A stretch of DNA of 64,000 bases from Gammaproteobacteria bacterium (lineage in GTDB: Bacteria > Pseudomonadota > Gammaproteobacteria > Pseudomonadales > Halieaceae). The notes beneath the pieces are model-generated. The model made no database searches. It saw only the letters and a program-made list of their open reading frames with translations, and was not told the DNA's origin. The position numbers and the translations under genes are program-made. Shown piece by piece: positions 1 through 9,904 of this stretch; within the stretch, counting starts at the first letter, position 1, and every line of letters begins with the position of its first letter. The stretch spans positions 930,001 through 994,000 of the forward strand of contig JAUHXH010000001.1 of assembly GCA_030427085.1 (NCBI GenBank), given 5' to 3'.

Positions 1-408
1 CGTCATGCCGCCGTCGCGGGTCACGAACAGGGCCGCGTCCTCTACCCCCGCATAGACCAGGTCCGGGTCGTGGGCGCTGGGCTCCAGATGCCAGACGCGC
101 TTGAACTCCCAGGGTCGCAGTGAGCCGTCGTACCACTGGTGTTCCCCGAGATCGCCGATGTAGCTGAACTCATTGCCTACGGCGTCCCAGGTTTTACCGC
201 CGTCGTTGGAACGCTGCATCACCTGGCCAAACCAGTCACTGGCCTGCGACGCATAAAGGCGATTCGGGTCAGCCGGGGAACCCGCCACATGGTAGATTTC
301 CCAGCCGCCGAAATGAGGGCCGTCGATATGCCACTGCTGTCGTGCAGCGTCAGACTCGATAATGAACGCCCCCTTGCGTGTACCAATCAGTACTCGAACT
401 CCCGCCAT
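1..408 (-). CDS. BNR/YVTN-repeat (sialidase-like fold) protein, 3' end cut by window
   Basis: The 136 visible codons begin [15 protein letters not shown] and contain an Asp-box-like SNDGGKTW segment near residue 70 and a TRDGG segment at the window edge, which are typical of BNR/YVTN beta-propeller proteins. These are often annotated as glycosyl hydrolase or WD40/YVTN/BNR-like, but the substrate is rarely known. The ATG at 408 is preceded by GAGGAG (418-423) at 9-nt spacing, which fixes the start. There is no signal peptide, so it is probably cytoplasmic. It is divergent from the moeB-like gene across 114 bp. The C-terminal blades lie outside the window, so enzymatic activity cannot be judged. 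Confidence 0.75.
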   Translation of the reverse strand, partial: MAGVRVLIGTRKGAFIIESDAARQQWHIDGPHFGGWEIYHVAGSPADPNRLYASQASDWFGQVMQRSNDGGKTWDAVGNEFSYIGDLGEHQWYDGSLRPWEFKRVWHLEPSAHDPDLVYAGVEDAALFVTRDGGMT

Positions 409-522
409 GATGACTCGCTCCTCGCCGCAACTTTACAGTTGTGTCGCACTGTATGATCCTGTCACCAGCATAGTCTGCAATCTCGCCCCTCGCGCGGCGA
501 ATTGGCTGTGGAGGTTCAAGCC

Positions 523-1644
523 ATGACCGAATTAAGCCCGGACGAATTGCTCCGTTACAGTCGCCATATCGTCATGCCGGAAATCACCCTGGCCGGCCAA
601 CAGACGCTGATGGCGTCCAGCGTACTGTGCGTGGGTGCCGGTGGGCTGGGGTCGCCCGTGTGCCTCTATCTCGCGGCCGCCGGCATAGGTCGTCTGGGTC
701 TGGTCGAATTCGACACCATTGACCTCAGCAATATCCAGCGCCAGGTGCTGTATGACACCCGCGACGTCGGACAGCCCAAACTTGATACGGCCCACGCGCG
801 CCTGTCCCAACTTAACCCGCATGTGCAGATCGATGCCCACGCCCTGCGCCTCGCTGCCGACAATGTTATGCCCCTGGTAAAGCAATACGACGTGATCGTC
901 GACGGCAGTGACAATTTCGCCACGCGTTATCTGGTGAACGACGCAGCGGTGCTGTCGGGCAAGCCGTTGGTTCACGCCAGCGTATTTCGCTTTGAGGGGC
1001 AGATCACCGTGTTCGATTCTCCGCGTGGCCCCTGCTATCGCTGCCTGTTCCCCGAGCCTCCGCCGGCTGAACTGGTGCCCTCCTGTGCCGAGGGTGGTGT
1101 GCTGGGCATGTTGCCCGGCATTATCGGCAGCATGCAGGCCCTGGAGGTGGTTAAACTGATACTCGGGCTCGGAGAGCCACTGGTGGGGCGCCTGTTGCTA
1201 TTTGACGGTCTGTCGGCTCAGTGGCGGGAACTGCCGGCACAGCGAGCGCCCGATTGTGCGCTATGTGGGCAGTCGCCCACGATACACGAGCCAACAGACC
1301 TGCCTGCAGCGAGCTGGGCTGATGGTGCCCCCCGTATCAGCGCCAGCGAACTCGCCGGACTGCTGAACGCAGGCGAAGCACCCACGGTCATCGATGTGCG
1401 CGAACCGCAGGAATACGCCATCGCGGCTATCCCCGATAGCAAGCTACTGCCGCTGATGGAACTATCGATTCACGCGGCCAGCCTGGATCCCGGCAAACCT
1501 TACATCCTCACCTGCCATCGCGGCGGTCGCAGCCTCAAGGCGTTTGAACAACTGCGGGCGGCGGGGTTTTCAAATTTGCAGGTACTGGACGGTGGCATCG
1601 ATGCCTGGGCCGAACAGATCGACCCGGAGATGCGGCGCTATTGA
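523..1644 (+). CDS. moeB: MoeB/ThiF-type adenylyltransferase fused to a rhodanese domain
   Basis: The protein (373 aa) has an E1-like adenylation domain (about 1-250) that should activate the C-terminal Gly-Gly of a sulfur carrier (MoaD or ThiS type), followed by a rhodanese domain (about 270-373). Visible motifs are the nucleotide loop GAGGLGS (38-44), two CxxC zinc pairs (Cys171/174 and Cys245/248), the SCAEGG segment with Cys188, and the rhodanese active-site loop CHRGGRS with Cys331. The start is the ATG at 523, because GGAGG lies at 510-514, 8 nt upstream; an in-frame TTG at 502 has no such signal. The MoeZ/MOCS3-like fusion means the same protein could adenylate the carrier and then sulfurate it. 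Which carrier it serves (molybdopterin, thiamine or another) is not shown by the context. Confidence 0.88.
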   Translation: MTELSPDELLRYSRHIVMPEITLAGQQTLMASSVLCVGAGGLGSPVCLYLAAAGIGRLGLVEFDTIDLSNIQRQVLYDTRDVGQPKLDTAHARLSQLNPHVQIDAHALRLAADNVMPLVKQYDVIVDGSDNFATRYLVNDAAVLSGKPLVHASVFRFEGQITVFDSPRGPCYRCLFPEPPPAELVPSCAEGGVLGMLPGIIGSMQALEVVKLILGLGEPLVGRLLLFDGLSAQWRELPAQRAPDCALCGQSPTIHEPTDLPAASWADGAPRISASELAGLLNAGEAPTVIDVREPQEYAIAAIPDSKLLPLMELSIHAASLDPGKPYILTCHRGGRSLKAFEQLRAAGFSNLQVLDGGIDAWAEQIDPEMRRY

Positions 1645-1693
1645 ACACCGCTCACTGCCGCACCCGTGCTGGAGATGACGTAAACTGACGGCC

Positions 1694-2683
1694 ATGATTC
1701 GTCCGTTCCGCCTATGCCTCCTGGTAGCCTTGCTCCTGCCCTTGCTGACACTGGCGCGGGGCATGGCCGCGGAAGGCGATACCGCAGAATTGCGCAACCA
1801 GTACCGCCGGCCTGCGACAATCCCCTACCCCAACACCAACCCCTACACCGAGGCCAAAGCGGCGCTCGGTCAGCGCCTGTTTTTTGACCCGCGCCTGTCG
1901 CGCGATAACGACATCAGTTGCGCCACCTGCCATCAACAGGCAATAGGCTGGGAAGATGGCCAGAAAACGGCGGTCGGCACCGATGGCTTGCGCCACGAAC
2001 GCCATGCCCAGACCCTGCTCGACCTCGCCTGGTCCAACGCGCTGTTGTGGGATGGGCGAACACCAACCCTTGAATCGCAGGTGTGGTTTCCGCTAACGGC
2101 TCATGACGAAATGGCCCAGGATGTGCGGGAATTAACCGAAGAACTGGCCGCAGATTCGGGTTACGCCGAAGCCTTCGCCACGGTGTTCCCCGACCGTGGT
2201 ATCCGCCTGATCACCATCTCCGAGGCCATCGCTACCTTTGAACGACAGATCATCAGCCCCGTCAGTGCCTTTGACCGCTGGGTGGAAGGTGACGAGTCAG
2301 CCCTGTCAGAGCAGGCCAAAGCAGGTTTTGAACTGTTCACCGGGAAAGCGGGCTGTGCTGCGTGCCATTCCGGATGGAATTTTACTGATGGGCGTTTCCA
2401 TGATATCGGCCTGCCCGCCAGCGAGGACACAGGGCGGTATCGCTTCAGCCGCAATGACAGCGACCGCTATGCTTTCAAAACACCGGGCCTGCGCGGCATT
2501 ACACGGCGAGCGCCGTATATGCACGATGGCTCACTGCCATCACTGGAGGCGGTGCTTGACCACTTCAGCAGCAACTTTCCACAGCGGACCAGCCTCTCTG
2601 CACAACTGAGCCGTATCTCGCTGAATGACAACGAGCGTCAGGCCTTGCTAGCGTTCCTTGCCACACTGGATACCGCGCCCTGA
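1694..2683 (+). CDS. Di-haem cytochrome c peroxidase / MauG family
   Basis: The 329-aa protein begins with a signal peptide (hydrophobic stretch about 7-20, likely cleavage near AMAAEG), so it should be periplasmic. Two haem-attachment motifs are seen: CATCH at 76-80 and CAACH at 221-225, spaced as in bacterial di-haem peroxidases, and FDPRLSRD precedes the first haem. The family reduces hydrogen peroxide with electrons from small c-type cytochromes, although MauG-like members carry out other oxidations; the sequence alone does not separate these. It starts 49 bp after moeB in the same direction and converges on tgpA. No terminator with a U-tract is evident between them. Confidence 0.88.
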   Translation: MIRPFRLCLLVALLLPLLTLARGMAAEGDTAELRNQYRRPATIPYPNTNPYTEAKAALGQRLFFDPRLSRDNDISCATCHQQAIGWEDGQKTAVGTDGLRHERHAQTLLDLAWSNALLWDGRTPTLESQVWFPLTAHDEMAQDVRELTEELAADSGYAEAFATVFPDRGIRLITISEAIATFERQIISPVSAFDRWVEGDESALSEQAKAGFELFTGKAGCAACHSGWNFTDGRFHDIGLPASEDTGRYRFSRNDSDRYAFKTPGLRGITRRAPYMHDGSLPSLEAVLDHFSSNFPQRTSLSAQLSRISLNDNERQALLAFLATLDTAP

Positions 2684-2706
2684 ATACCGATAAACGCGGT
2701 CGCTCG

Positions 2707-4695
2707 CTAGCGCGGCCTAAAGGCCGATACTTCCCGCCGCAAGCTGGCCAGCAGCGGCGCGCTCTGCCCGCCAGCGCCGTAGCTGATGCGTTCGTACAAG
2801 GCAGTAATCCGCCACACCACCCCGGCCAGATCCGGCCTTTGTTCGCTGATGCGCGTTGCGTACCCGGATGGCGACTCGGAAGCCTCGCGCCCCAGGTCCA
2901 GCTTACCCAGTCGAGTACAGAACAGGCGGTAGGCGCGATCGGCGGGGCTCAGCGAATGCTGTGCGTTGCGCCACCACAGCACCAGGGCCAGGGGCAGCAG
3001 CACCAGTAACCAGCTACCCAGCAGCAGAGCGGCCAACCGCAAAGGCTCAACTTTTCCGAGCAAGCCCTGCAGAAATTCGTACTGGGAACGCTGGTCGTAG
3101 CCCAGCACCAGACGCTGCCAGCTGTAGGTCAGTGCGTCGTAGCGCAAGCGCAGGGTATTCACCCATTGCACCCCGCGAAAGCGCAGCGGCGACAGGGGCG
3201 AATCGGCGAGGAAACTGCCTTCCTGCGCCAGCGCCTGTTCCAATCCGCGCTCAACCCGTTCCGGCGCAACCGCCGCCGTCGGATCGACCCGCGTCCAACC
3301 GCTGCCGGGATACCAGACCTCAGCCCAGGCGTGCGCGTCGAACTGATGAACGATCACGGTACGATTGACCGGGTTGATCTCGCCACCCTGATAGCCCGTT
3401 ACCACCCGTGCCGGGATACCACCCGCGCGAGCCAGGGTCACAAAGGCCGAGGCGTAGTGTTCGCAGAATCCCCGTCGGGTGTTGAACAGGAAGTCATCAA
3501 GGGGATCATCACCCAGTGCCGGCGGCCGTAAAGTGTAGTGAAAGGCTTCCTGCCGGAAGTGACGCAACACGCGTTCAATAAAATCCTGGTCGCTGTCCGT
3601 CTCCGCCCGGAACTGCATTGCCAGTTGTCGTGTGAGGGGGTTGTCTTCTTCCGGCAGCGCCAGCTCCACCTGACGACGCCAGTCACTCAGTTCCGGGTCG
3701 AGTCTTGTCGCGGGCCAACTGTTTACGCGGTACTGGTACTCGTCCTCAATCTCCTGCGGCGAACTGAGGCGATAATCGTTGTGACGCAGAATACCGCTGG
3801 TGACGGGCTCGGCGTAGCGCAGCGCAAACAACCAGCGCTGTCGGGTCGGCTCCATGATCACCTCGTAGGAAACTCGCTCACCACTGCGCTCAGGATCCTG
3901 AGGGCGACGCTCCTGCACCGGCACATCACGGTAGCGCAAACTGCGCCACGCGCCTTCGTCCAATTTCGACATCACCAGCGTGCGCCAGTACAACTGGGAC
4001 TTGGGCGGGATGTCCCCGTCAAACTGCACACGGAAGGCGACTTCATCCGACAGTCCCAGCCGGGTGATATCCCCTGGTTTCATAAAATCGCTGACGCCGG
4101 TACGGGCACTCTGGCTTTTTAGCGGCACATTCCACAGTGGATCGAGGCGCGGGAACACGAGGAATAACACCACCATCAGGGGTAGGGCCTGCGCCATGAT
4201 CAGTGCTGCCTTGCCAATGGTACGCCGGTTAAAGGTGTTTTCGCCGGGTTGGTGCAGTGCGATCAGGGAGGTGGTCAGCAGGAGGACACAAAACAGATTG
4301 TAGAGGCTGACCGGCAACTCCTGGCTGAACAGAAATTCCGTGGTACAAACAAAGTAACCCAGGAAAATCAGCAGATAGGCATCTTTACGCCTTACCAGTT
4401 CCAGTAGTTTCAGCGCGAAGGCGACCAACAACAGGGCAACCGTAGGCTCCAGGCCGAGCACCGTTCGATAACTGAGATACACCCCAAAGGCGCAGGTAAC
4501 CGCCAGCACACCGCGCAACCAGGCGGGCGGAAATGACCACTGCCCCCGGTACACACCGGCGCGCCACAGTGCGGCACCCAGATATACCGCACACACCCAG
4601 GCGGGTACACGCAGGACATGAGGCAGCAACAGCGCAAACTGGGTGATGATGATCCACACCAGCGCGTTGCGTGGCACCTGTTCCAGCGGCCTCAC
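2707..4695 (-). CDS. tgpA: TgpA-type membrane transglutaminase (DUF3488/transglutaminase-like/DUF4129)
   Basis: This 662-aa integral membrane protein has several N-terminal helices (about 10-180), a periplasmic transglutaminase-like domain, another helix near 565-585 and a short cytoplasmic DUF4129-like tail. The papain-like triad is visible: Cys411 in GFCEHYASAF, His455 in DAHAWAEVW and Asp471 in RVDPT, a spacing identical to that of Pseudomonas aeruginosa TgpA. I place the start at a GTG overlapping the TGA of the upstream DUF58 gene (GTGA), with GGGAG 7 nt before it; the longer frame to 4887 would run far into that gene. It is the last gene of a moxR-DUF58-tgpA module, a widespread arrangement linked to envelope processes. 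The natural substrate is unknown. Confidence 0.92.
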   Translation of the reverse strand: MRPLEQVPRNALVWIIITQFALLLPHVLRVPAWVCAVYLGAALWRAGVYRGQWSFPPAWLRGVLAVTCAFGVYLSYRTVLGLEPTVALLLVAFALKLLELVRRKDAYLLIFLGYFVCTTEFLFSQELPVSLYNLFCVLLLTTSLIALHQPGENTFNRRTIGKAALIMAQALPLMVVLFLVFPRLDPLWNVPLKSQSARTGVSDFMKPGDITRLGLSDEVAFRVQFDGDIPPKSQLYWRTLVMSKLDEGAWRSLRYRDVPVQERRPQDPERSGERVSYEVIMEPTRQRWLFALRYAEPVTSGILRHNDYRLSSPQEIEDEYQYRVNSWPATRLDPELSDWRRQVELALPEEDNPLTRQLAMQFRAETDSDQDFIERVLRHFRQEAFHYTLRPPALGDDPLDDFLFNTRRGFCEHYASAFVTLARAGGIPARVVTGYQGGEINPVNRTVIVHQFDAHAWAEVWYPGSGWTRVDPTAAVAPERVERGLEQALAQEGSFLADSPLSPLRFRGVQWVNTLRLRYDALTYSWQRLVLGYDQRSQYEFLQGLLGKVEPLRLAALLLGSWLLVLLPLALVLWWRNAQHSLSPADRAYRLFCTRLGKLDLGREASESPSGYATRISEQRPDLAGVVWRITALYERISYGAGGQSAPLLASLRREVSAFRPR

Positions 4696-5684
4696 ACCGT
4701 ATCTCCCATCTGGTACAACGCCAGTGTGCGCAGCACCGCTTCCAGATGCTCCGGGCCAGTTCCGGGTGCCAGTTCCACTGCAGGCAGACGCAAGCCGTAT
4801 TCCTGCTGATCGCGTTCCAGTTCCAGCGCCCAGAAACACAGTCGCGACAGGCGTCGTTCCAGGTCGATCCCGCCAAAGGCATCCCAATCGAGCCAGACAC
4901 TGCGGTCGGCGTAGGCGGTGTATACCTTGCTCTGCAGTGACTGACCGCGCGCCAGGCCCTTCCAGTAAATACGTTGCAGGGAATCGCCGACACGGTAGGC
5001 GCGAATACCGAAAAAGTCATCGTTGCCATCTACCGGCACCGCAGAGCCATCCGGACGCGCCAGTTGCACACCGGTAGGTGCTTCGCAAGGCTCCGGTGCT
5101 GGGTAAACCAATGCTGCCAGATCCAGGTCGATCCAGGTCCAGCACCGCAATAATCCCAAGGGGTAAGTGGATTCAATCAGCAGGCGACCCGGGCGGTGCC
5201 AGCCCCGGGTGGTGGCCACACTGAACAGTTCGATGGCTTCAACATCGTCATCGGCCACGCTACTGACGTCCGCCGCCTCGCCCTCGCGCCAGCGCAGACG
5301 CAAGGCCACGTGGTCACGCCGGCCACTGGCACTGAGCTGCACCCGAAAGCAGGCTTCCTCCCCGGGAAATACCGGGTCGGCACTCACCCCGCGTATCCGC
5401 AATCCCGAAAGGTTGGCGTAGGTGTGCAACACTGCAACCAGGAAAATATTGGCCAACAGGAAGACCAGCGCGTAGCTCATATTGTTCTGGTAGTTGATCG
5501 CAGCGAGCAGGATCACCACCAGACAAAACAGGAAGAACAATCCCGGCAGGGAAGGGAAAATAAAGATGCGACGTTGATCCAGCACCACTTCCCTGGCGGG
5601 AGGAATGCGTCGTTTCAGCCACGCCTGCCAGCGGGCTCTGGCGCGAGCGCGCAGTCCGGACGAGGAAGCGATGGCTGTTTCCAC
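4692..5684 (-). CDS. DUF58 domain protein, partner of MoxR and TgpA
   Basis: This 330-aa protein has two adjacent hydrophobic segments (about 45-90), then a soluble domain with the DUF58 signature around GIRAYRVGDSLQRIYWKGLA (near residue 225). The family is defined by association with MoxR ATPases and resembles a degenerate von Willebrand A fold. The start is GTG at 5684, three bases after the moxR stop; no upstream alternative is free of overlap. It ends MGDTV and overlaps tgpA by 4 nt, so the two are probably translationally coupled. Its biochemical role is not established; I infer a bridge between MoxR and the membrane transglutaminase. Confidence 0.87.
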   Translation of the reverse strand: METAIASSSGLRARARARWQAWLKRRIPPAREVVLDQRRIFIFPSLPGLFFLFCLVVILLAAINYQNNMSYALVFLLANIFLVAVLHTYANLSGLRIRGVSADPVFPGEEACFRVQLSASGRRDHVALRLRWREGEAADVSSVADDDVEAIELFSVATTRGWHRPGRLLIESTYPLGLLRCWTWIDLDLAALVYPAPEPCEAPTGVQLARPDGSAVPVDGNDDFFGIRAYRVGDSLQRIYWKGLARGQSLQSKVYTAYADRSVWLDWDAFGGIDLERRLSRLCFWALELERDQQEYGLRLPAVELAPGTGPEHLEAVLRTLALYQMGDTV

Positions 5685-5687
5685 GGC

Positions 5688-6611
5688 CTAGCTCGCGATG
5701 ACGTCCACGTCCTGCAACATCCGCGCCGCCAGCGCGCGACCGTCACCGCGGAAATTCCCCGCAGGCACCAGTCGATGCCCGGCCACCGCAGGCAACACTG
5801 CTTGCAGGTCCTCGGGCACCACATGCTCCCGGTGTTGCATCAGGGCCCAGGTGCGGGCGCTGTCTAGCAAGGCAATGGCGCCGCGCGGTGACAGACCCAC
5901 CGCGAACTCCGGTGACTGCCGGGAGTGGGTCACCAGGCGCTGCAGGTAGTCGAGCAGGCTGTCGGAGGCATGGACCTTTTGCGCGGCCTGCCGTACCTGA
6001 AGCAATTGCTCGGCGCTCATGCGAGCTGACAGGCTAACCGCCGCATCGCTGGCGCCGCGCATCAGCATGGCCCGTTCTGCGCGGGGGTCGGGATAACCCA
6101 GTTCCAGGCGCATCAGGAAGCGATCCAGTTGCGACTCGGGCAAGGGATAGGTGCCGGATTGCTGCACAGGGTTCTGGGTTGCGATCACGAAGAACGGTTC
6201 GGGCAGTGGGCGTGTTTCCCCATCCACCGACACCTGGCCCTCGGCCATCGCCTCCAGCAGCGCGCTCTGGGTGCGCGGTGTGCTGCGATTGATCTCATCT
6301 GCGAGCAGGACCTGACTGAAGACCGGGCCCGGCTGAAAGCGAAAACGTGATTCACCCTGTTCAAACACGGAGACGCCCAGAATATCAGCCGGCAACAGAT
6401 CACTGGTGAACTGCACCCGCTTGTAATCCAGTGACAGTACTTCCGCCAGCGCCTGCGCGAGGGTGGTTTTGCCCATACCGGGCAAATCCTCGATCAACAG
6501 GTGGCCCCGCGACAGCAGGCAACACAGCGCCAAACGTACCTGTTGATCCTTCCCCAGCAACGCGCGGCCGATTTCCTCGACCGCAGCGTCAATTACCGCG
6601 TATAACTGCAT
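5688..6611 (-). CDS. MoxR-family AAA+ ATPase (copy 1)
   Basis: The 307-aa protein carries a Walker A loop LPGMGKTT (43-50), a Walker B LLADEINRS near 110 and a sensor region ATQNP near 150, all standard for MoxR. Members act as chaperone-like ATPases for maturation of neighbouring VWA or DUF58 proteins in the cytoplasm. ATG at 6611 follows a GGGGCG stretch. It starts 21 bp downstream of metZ in the same orientation, so it may be cotranscribed with the biosynthetic block, but the tight gene set is moxR-DUF58-tgpA. A second MoxR lies at 35702; the two are clearly distinct proteins, not a recent duplication. Confidence 0.92.
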   Translation of the reverse strand: MQLYAVIDAAVEEIGRALLGKDQQVRLALCCLLSRGHLLIEDLPGMGKTTLAQALAEVLSLDYKRVQFTSDLLPADILGVSVFEQGESRFRFQPGPVFSQVLLADEINRSTPRTQSALLEAMAEGQVSVDGETRPLPEPFFVIATQNPVQQSGTYPLPESQLDRFLMRLELGYPDPRAERAMLMRGASDAAVSLSARMSAEQLLQVRQAAQKVHASDSLLDYLQRLVTHSRQSPEFAVGLSPRGAIALLDSARTWALMQHREHVVPEDLQAVLPAVAGHRLVPAGNFRGDGRALAARMLQDVDVIAS

Positions 6612-6632
6612 ACATCGCCCCGCTTGCTTTTG

Positions 6633-7835
6633 TTATTCCGCCAGGGATGCAAAACCCCGAGCCAGATCTTTCTTGAGATCTTCCACGTCTTCCAGCCCCA
6701 CCGCTACGCGAATGAGGTTTTCAGTAATACCGCCCGCCGCGCGCTCTTCGTCGCTCAAGCGACCGTGCGTGGTTGTGGCGGGATGAACGATGGTGGTTTT
6801 GGCATCGCCCAGGTTGGCGGTGACCGACATAATCCGTGTGGCGTCGATACAGTGCCAGGCCGCTTCGCGCCCGCCCCGAACACGGAAGGACAGCACGCCA
6901 CCGAAGTCGCGCTGTTGCGCCGCGGCCAGTGTGTGACCGGGATGATCCGGCAAACCCGCATAGAACACTTTTTCCACTTGCGGCTGCGCCTGTAGCCATT
7001 CGGCCAGCGCCAGGGCATTGCGCGAATGGGCTTCCATCCGCAACTGCAGCGTTTCCAGGCCTTTCAAAAACACCCAGGCATTGAAAGCGCTCATCGTCGG
7101 TCCGCAAGTGCGCAAAAAGTTCACCAGCTCACTCATATGCTCAGCGGAGCCAGCCACGGCCCCACCCACGCAGCGCCCCTGACCATCGAGGTATTTGGTG
7201 GCCGAGTGCACAACGATATCTGCCCCGAGGGACAGCGGTTGCTGCAGTGCCGGCGAACAGAAACAGTTGTCGATTACCAGCAAGGCTCCGGCGCCGTGCG
7301 CGAGCGCTGACAGAAACCCGATATCAGCCACTTCGCACAGGGGATTGGACGGGGTTTCCGCAAACAACATCCGCGTGTTCGGCTGCACTGCCTCGCGCCA
7401 GCCCGCCTGGTCCAGCAGCGGCACAAAGCTCACCTCAACACCGAATTTGGCCAGGTATTTACCAAACAGGTTGGTGGTAGTGCCGAATACATTGCGTGAG
7501 CAGACCACGTGGTCTCCCGACTTCAGCAGCGCCATTGCCGTACTGAGGATCGCAGCCATGCCAGAAGCGGTGCCCACCGCCTGCTCCGCACCTTCCATCG
7601 CTGCCAGGCGTTGTTCGAAAGTGCGCACTGTCGGGTTGGTGTAGCGCGAGTAGACATTACCCGGTGACTCACCACCAAAGCGCGCCGCCGCTTCGGCAGC
7701 ACTGGGGAAGACATAACTGGACGTGGTGAAGATTGGCTCGCTGTGCTCCCCCTCGAAAGTGCGCTCCTGCCCTGCCCTTACGGCCAGCGTTTGCAGGCCG
7801 GCACCCGCCAGTGGGTCATCGTCGCGTTGAGTCAT
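6633..7835 (-). CDS. metZ: O-succinylhomoserine sulfhydrylase
   Basis: This PLP enzyme of the Cys/Met metabolism family (400 aa) should form homocysteine directly from O-succinylhomoserine and sulfide in methionine synthesis. The PLP lysine is Lys214 in [19 protein letters not shown] (63-70) and the SGMAAI loop (91-96) are further family motifs. Cystathionine gamma-synthase is the main alternative, but location directly after purF matches metZ of Pseudomonas. The ATG overlaps the purF stop as ATGA (7832-7835), implying translational coupling. The length is typical. Confidence 0.92.
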   Translation of the reverse strand: MTQRDDDPLAGAGLQTLAVRAGQERTFEGEHSEPIFTTSSYVFPSAAEAAARFGGESPGNVYSRYTNPTVRTFEQRLAAMEGAEQAVGTASGMAAILSTAMALLKSGDHVVCSRNVFGTTTNLFGKYLAKFGVEVSFVPLLDQAGWREAVQPNTRMLFAETPSNPLCEVADIGFLSALAHGAGALLVIDNCFCSPALQQPLSLGADIVVHSATKYLDGQGRCVGGAVAGSAEHMSELVNFLRTCGPTMSAFNAWVFLKGLETLQLRMEAHSRNALALAEWLQAQPQVEKVFYAGLPDHPGHTLAAAQQRDFGGVLSFRVRGGREAAWHCIDATRIMSVTANLGDAKTTIVHPATTTHGRLSDEERAAGGITENLIRVAVGLEDVEDLKKDLARGFASLAE

Positions 7836-9352
7836 TCCTCACCCACCGCGTCATTGTGCAATCCCACCACTGCGGCTGCCGCTCGGCGCTGGGTTTGGGC
7901 GTCGTCATTGCGTAAATCGTGGATGCGCTGCAAATAGGCTTCATCCACATCGCCGGTGATGTAGTTGCCATCGAACACAGAGCAGTCAAAGTCCTCGATC
8001 GCCGGATTGCCGTCCAGTGAGCTGGCACGCAGGTCGTCCAGGTCCTGGAATACCAGCCAGTCGGCACCGATCAGCTCGCAGATTTCGTCCACAGTGCGAC
8101 CGTGGGCAATTAACTCCTCCGCTGAAGGCATATCGATACCGTACACATTGGGGTAACGCACTGGCGGAGCCGCCGAGGCAAAGTAAACCTTGTTGGCCCC
8201 TGCGTCGCGCGCCATGTCGATAATCTGGCGACAGGTGGTACCGCGCACGATGGAGTCATCCACCAGCATGACGTTTTTGCCTTCGAATTCCAGCGGGACC
8301 GGGTTGAGCTTCTGGCGCACCGACTTTTTCCGCTGGCTCTGCCCTGGCATGATGAAAGTACGGCCGATATAACGGTTTTTCATCAGGCCTTCGCGGAACT
8401 TGATGCCCAGCGTGGTCGCCATCGCCTGTGCGGCGATGCGACTGGTATCGGGGATCGGGATGATCACGTCGATGTCGTGGTCCGGCCGCTCCGCGAGAAT
8501 CTTGCGCGCCAGCGCTTCACCCTGGCGCATCCGGGTCTTGTAGACCGACACACCGTCGATCATGGAATCGGGACGGGCAAAATACACGTGTTCGAAAATG
8601 CACGGTTTCAGGTGAGGCTGTTCCGCACACTGACGGCGGAACAAATTGCCCGCCATGTCGATATACACCGCCTCACCGGGCGCCACATCATCGATCATTT
8701 CAAAACCCAGCACGTCGAGTGCCACGCTTTCGCTGGCGAGCATGTACTCAGTGCCCTTCGGTGTTTCGCGCGAACCGATTACCAGCGGACGGATGCCGTT
8801 GGGATCGCGGAAACCCAGCACGCCGTAATTGACCAGCATTGCCACGGCAGCGTAACCACCACTACACCGGCGGTGTACCGCTTCCACCGCCTTGAAGATC
8901 TCTTTCTCGGTGGGATTCAGCTTGCCGAGGTTCTGCAACTCATTGGCGAACACATTCAGCAACACCTCAGAATCGGAGTCGGTGTTGAGGTGGCGTAAAT
9001 CCTCCTGGAACATCTGCTGGCTCAGCGCCTCGGCATTGGTCAGGTTGCCGTTGTGCGCCAGCGCGATACCGTAGGGAGAATTAACGTAAAACGGTTGCGC
9101 CAGTGCGGGGCCGGAGCTGCCCGCTGTGGGATAGCGCACGTGGCCAATGCCCATGGGGCCAGCCAGGCGCTGCATGTGTACCTGGCCGAACACATCGCGC
9201 ACCAGCCCTTCGCTTTTACGCTGGTGAAAACGGCCCCCGCTACAGGTCATGATGCCCGCGGCGTCCTGACCCCGGTGTTGCAACACCGTCAGCGCATCGT
9301 AAATATCCGCGGCAATATCGGTCTTGCCGACCAGACCCACCAAACCACACAT
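7832..9352 (-). CDS. purF: Amidophosphoribosyltransferase
   Basis: This 506-aa enzyme catalyses the first committed step of purine synthesis, making phosphoribosylamine from PRPP and glutamine. It begins MCGLVGLVG, so the N-terminal nucleophile Cys2 is exposed directly after Met removal and there is no propeptide, as in the Escherichia coli type. The glutaminase domain spans about 1-235; the PRTase domain carries the PRPP loop [13 protein letters not shown] near residue 360. The start lies 15 bp after cvpA, and the end overlaps metZ by 4 nt. The cvpA-purF pairing is conserved in gammaproteobacteria. I see no obvious PurR operator in the short spacer. Confidence 0.96.
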   Translation of the reverse strand: MCGLVGLVGKTDIAADIYDALTVLQHRGQDAAGIMTCSGGRFHQRKSEGLVRDVFGQVHMQRLAGPMGIGHVRYPTAGSSGPALAQPFYVNSPYGIALAHNGNLTNAEALSQQMFQEDLRHLNTDSDSEVLLNVFANELQNLGKLNPTEKEIFKAVEAVHRRCSGGYAAVAMLVNYGVLGFRDPNGIRPLVIGSRETPKGTEYMLASESVALDVLGFEMIDDVAPGEAVYIDMAGNLFRRQCAEQPHLKPCIFEHVYFARPDSMIDGVSVYKTRMRQGEALARKILAERPDHDIDVIIPIPDTSRIAAQAMATTLGIKFREGLMKNRYIGRTFIMPGQSQRKKSVRQKLNPVPLEFEGKNVMLVDDSIVRGTTCRQIIDMARDAGANKVYFASAAPPVRYPNVYGIDMPSAEELIAHGRTVDEICELIGADWLVFQDLDDLRASSLDGNPAIEDFDCSVFDGNYITGDVDEAYLQRIHDLRNDDAQTQRRAAAAVVGLHNDAVGEE

Positions 9353-9367
9353 GTGACAACTACCTCA

Positions 9368-9904
9368 TTAATATCCAGCCGTTGAAACACTTGCCGTCGG
9401 CAATTGCGGTTTCAGGTCGCTGGGAATTTCATCAAACCACTCTCGCGCACGATCCACTACAACATTGACGTAGGGCATCAGTTGCGACTCCCGAATTGTC
9501 CGCTCACTCTCCGCGGGGGCCAATTCGCGCGCCACGAAGGTGATCACCACAATCACGATCAACCCTCGCACCAGGCCAAAAGCCGTTCCCAGCAGGCGGT
9601 CGAGACCGCCCAGGCCGGTGGCCTGGATCACTTGTGCCGCCATGGAATTGAGTAGAGCACCCAACACCAGGGTGGCGACAAACAGCAGGATGTAGGCGAG
9701 TATGAATCTACCGGTGGGGTTGCTGACATAATCCGCCAGCATCAAGGCCAGCCGGTCCGTCATCATGGCCGCCACCACAAACGCCGCAACCCACGCGGTG
9801 AGTGACAGGGCCTCCTTGACGAAACCGCGCCACAGGCTGACCAGGGTGGAAAAGCCCACGATCACCAGAATGGCCCAATCGACCCAGTTCAGTGATTCAA
9901 TAAT
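9368..9904 (-). CDS. cvpA: CvpA family membrane protein, probable ATT start codon
   Basis: CvpA is an inner-membrane protein of about four helices required for colicin V export in E. coli; its general role is unclear. The product reads IESLNWVDWAILVIVGFSTL from the proposed start, and the WVDWAI part of helix 1 is a conserved family feature. No ATG, GTG or TTG lies between the in-frame upstream TAG and that motif. The first usual start is a GTG at 9865, which would delete it. An ATT at 9904 sits 8 nt after GGGGAG (9913-9918), so I take it as the start (178 aa); a second ATT at 9901 and a CTG at 9892 are alternatives. Confidence 0.85.
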   Translation of the reverse strand: MIESLNWVDWAILVIVGFSTLVSLWRGFVKEALSLTAWVAAFVVAAMMTDRLALMLADYVSNPTGRFILAYILLFVATLVLGALLNSMAAQVIQATGLGGLDRLLGTAFGLVRGLIVIVVITFVARELAPAESERTIRESQLMPYVNVVVDRAREWFDEIPSDLKPQLPTASVSTAGY

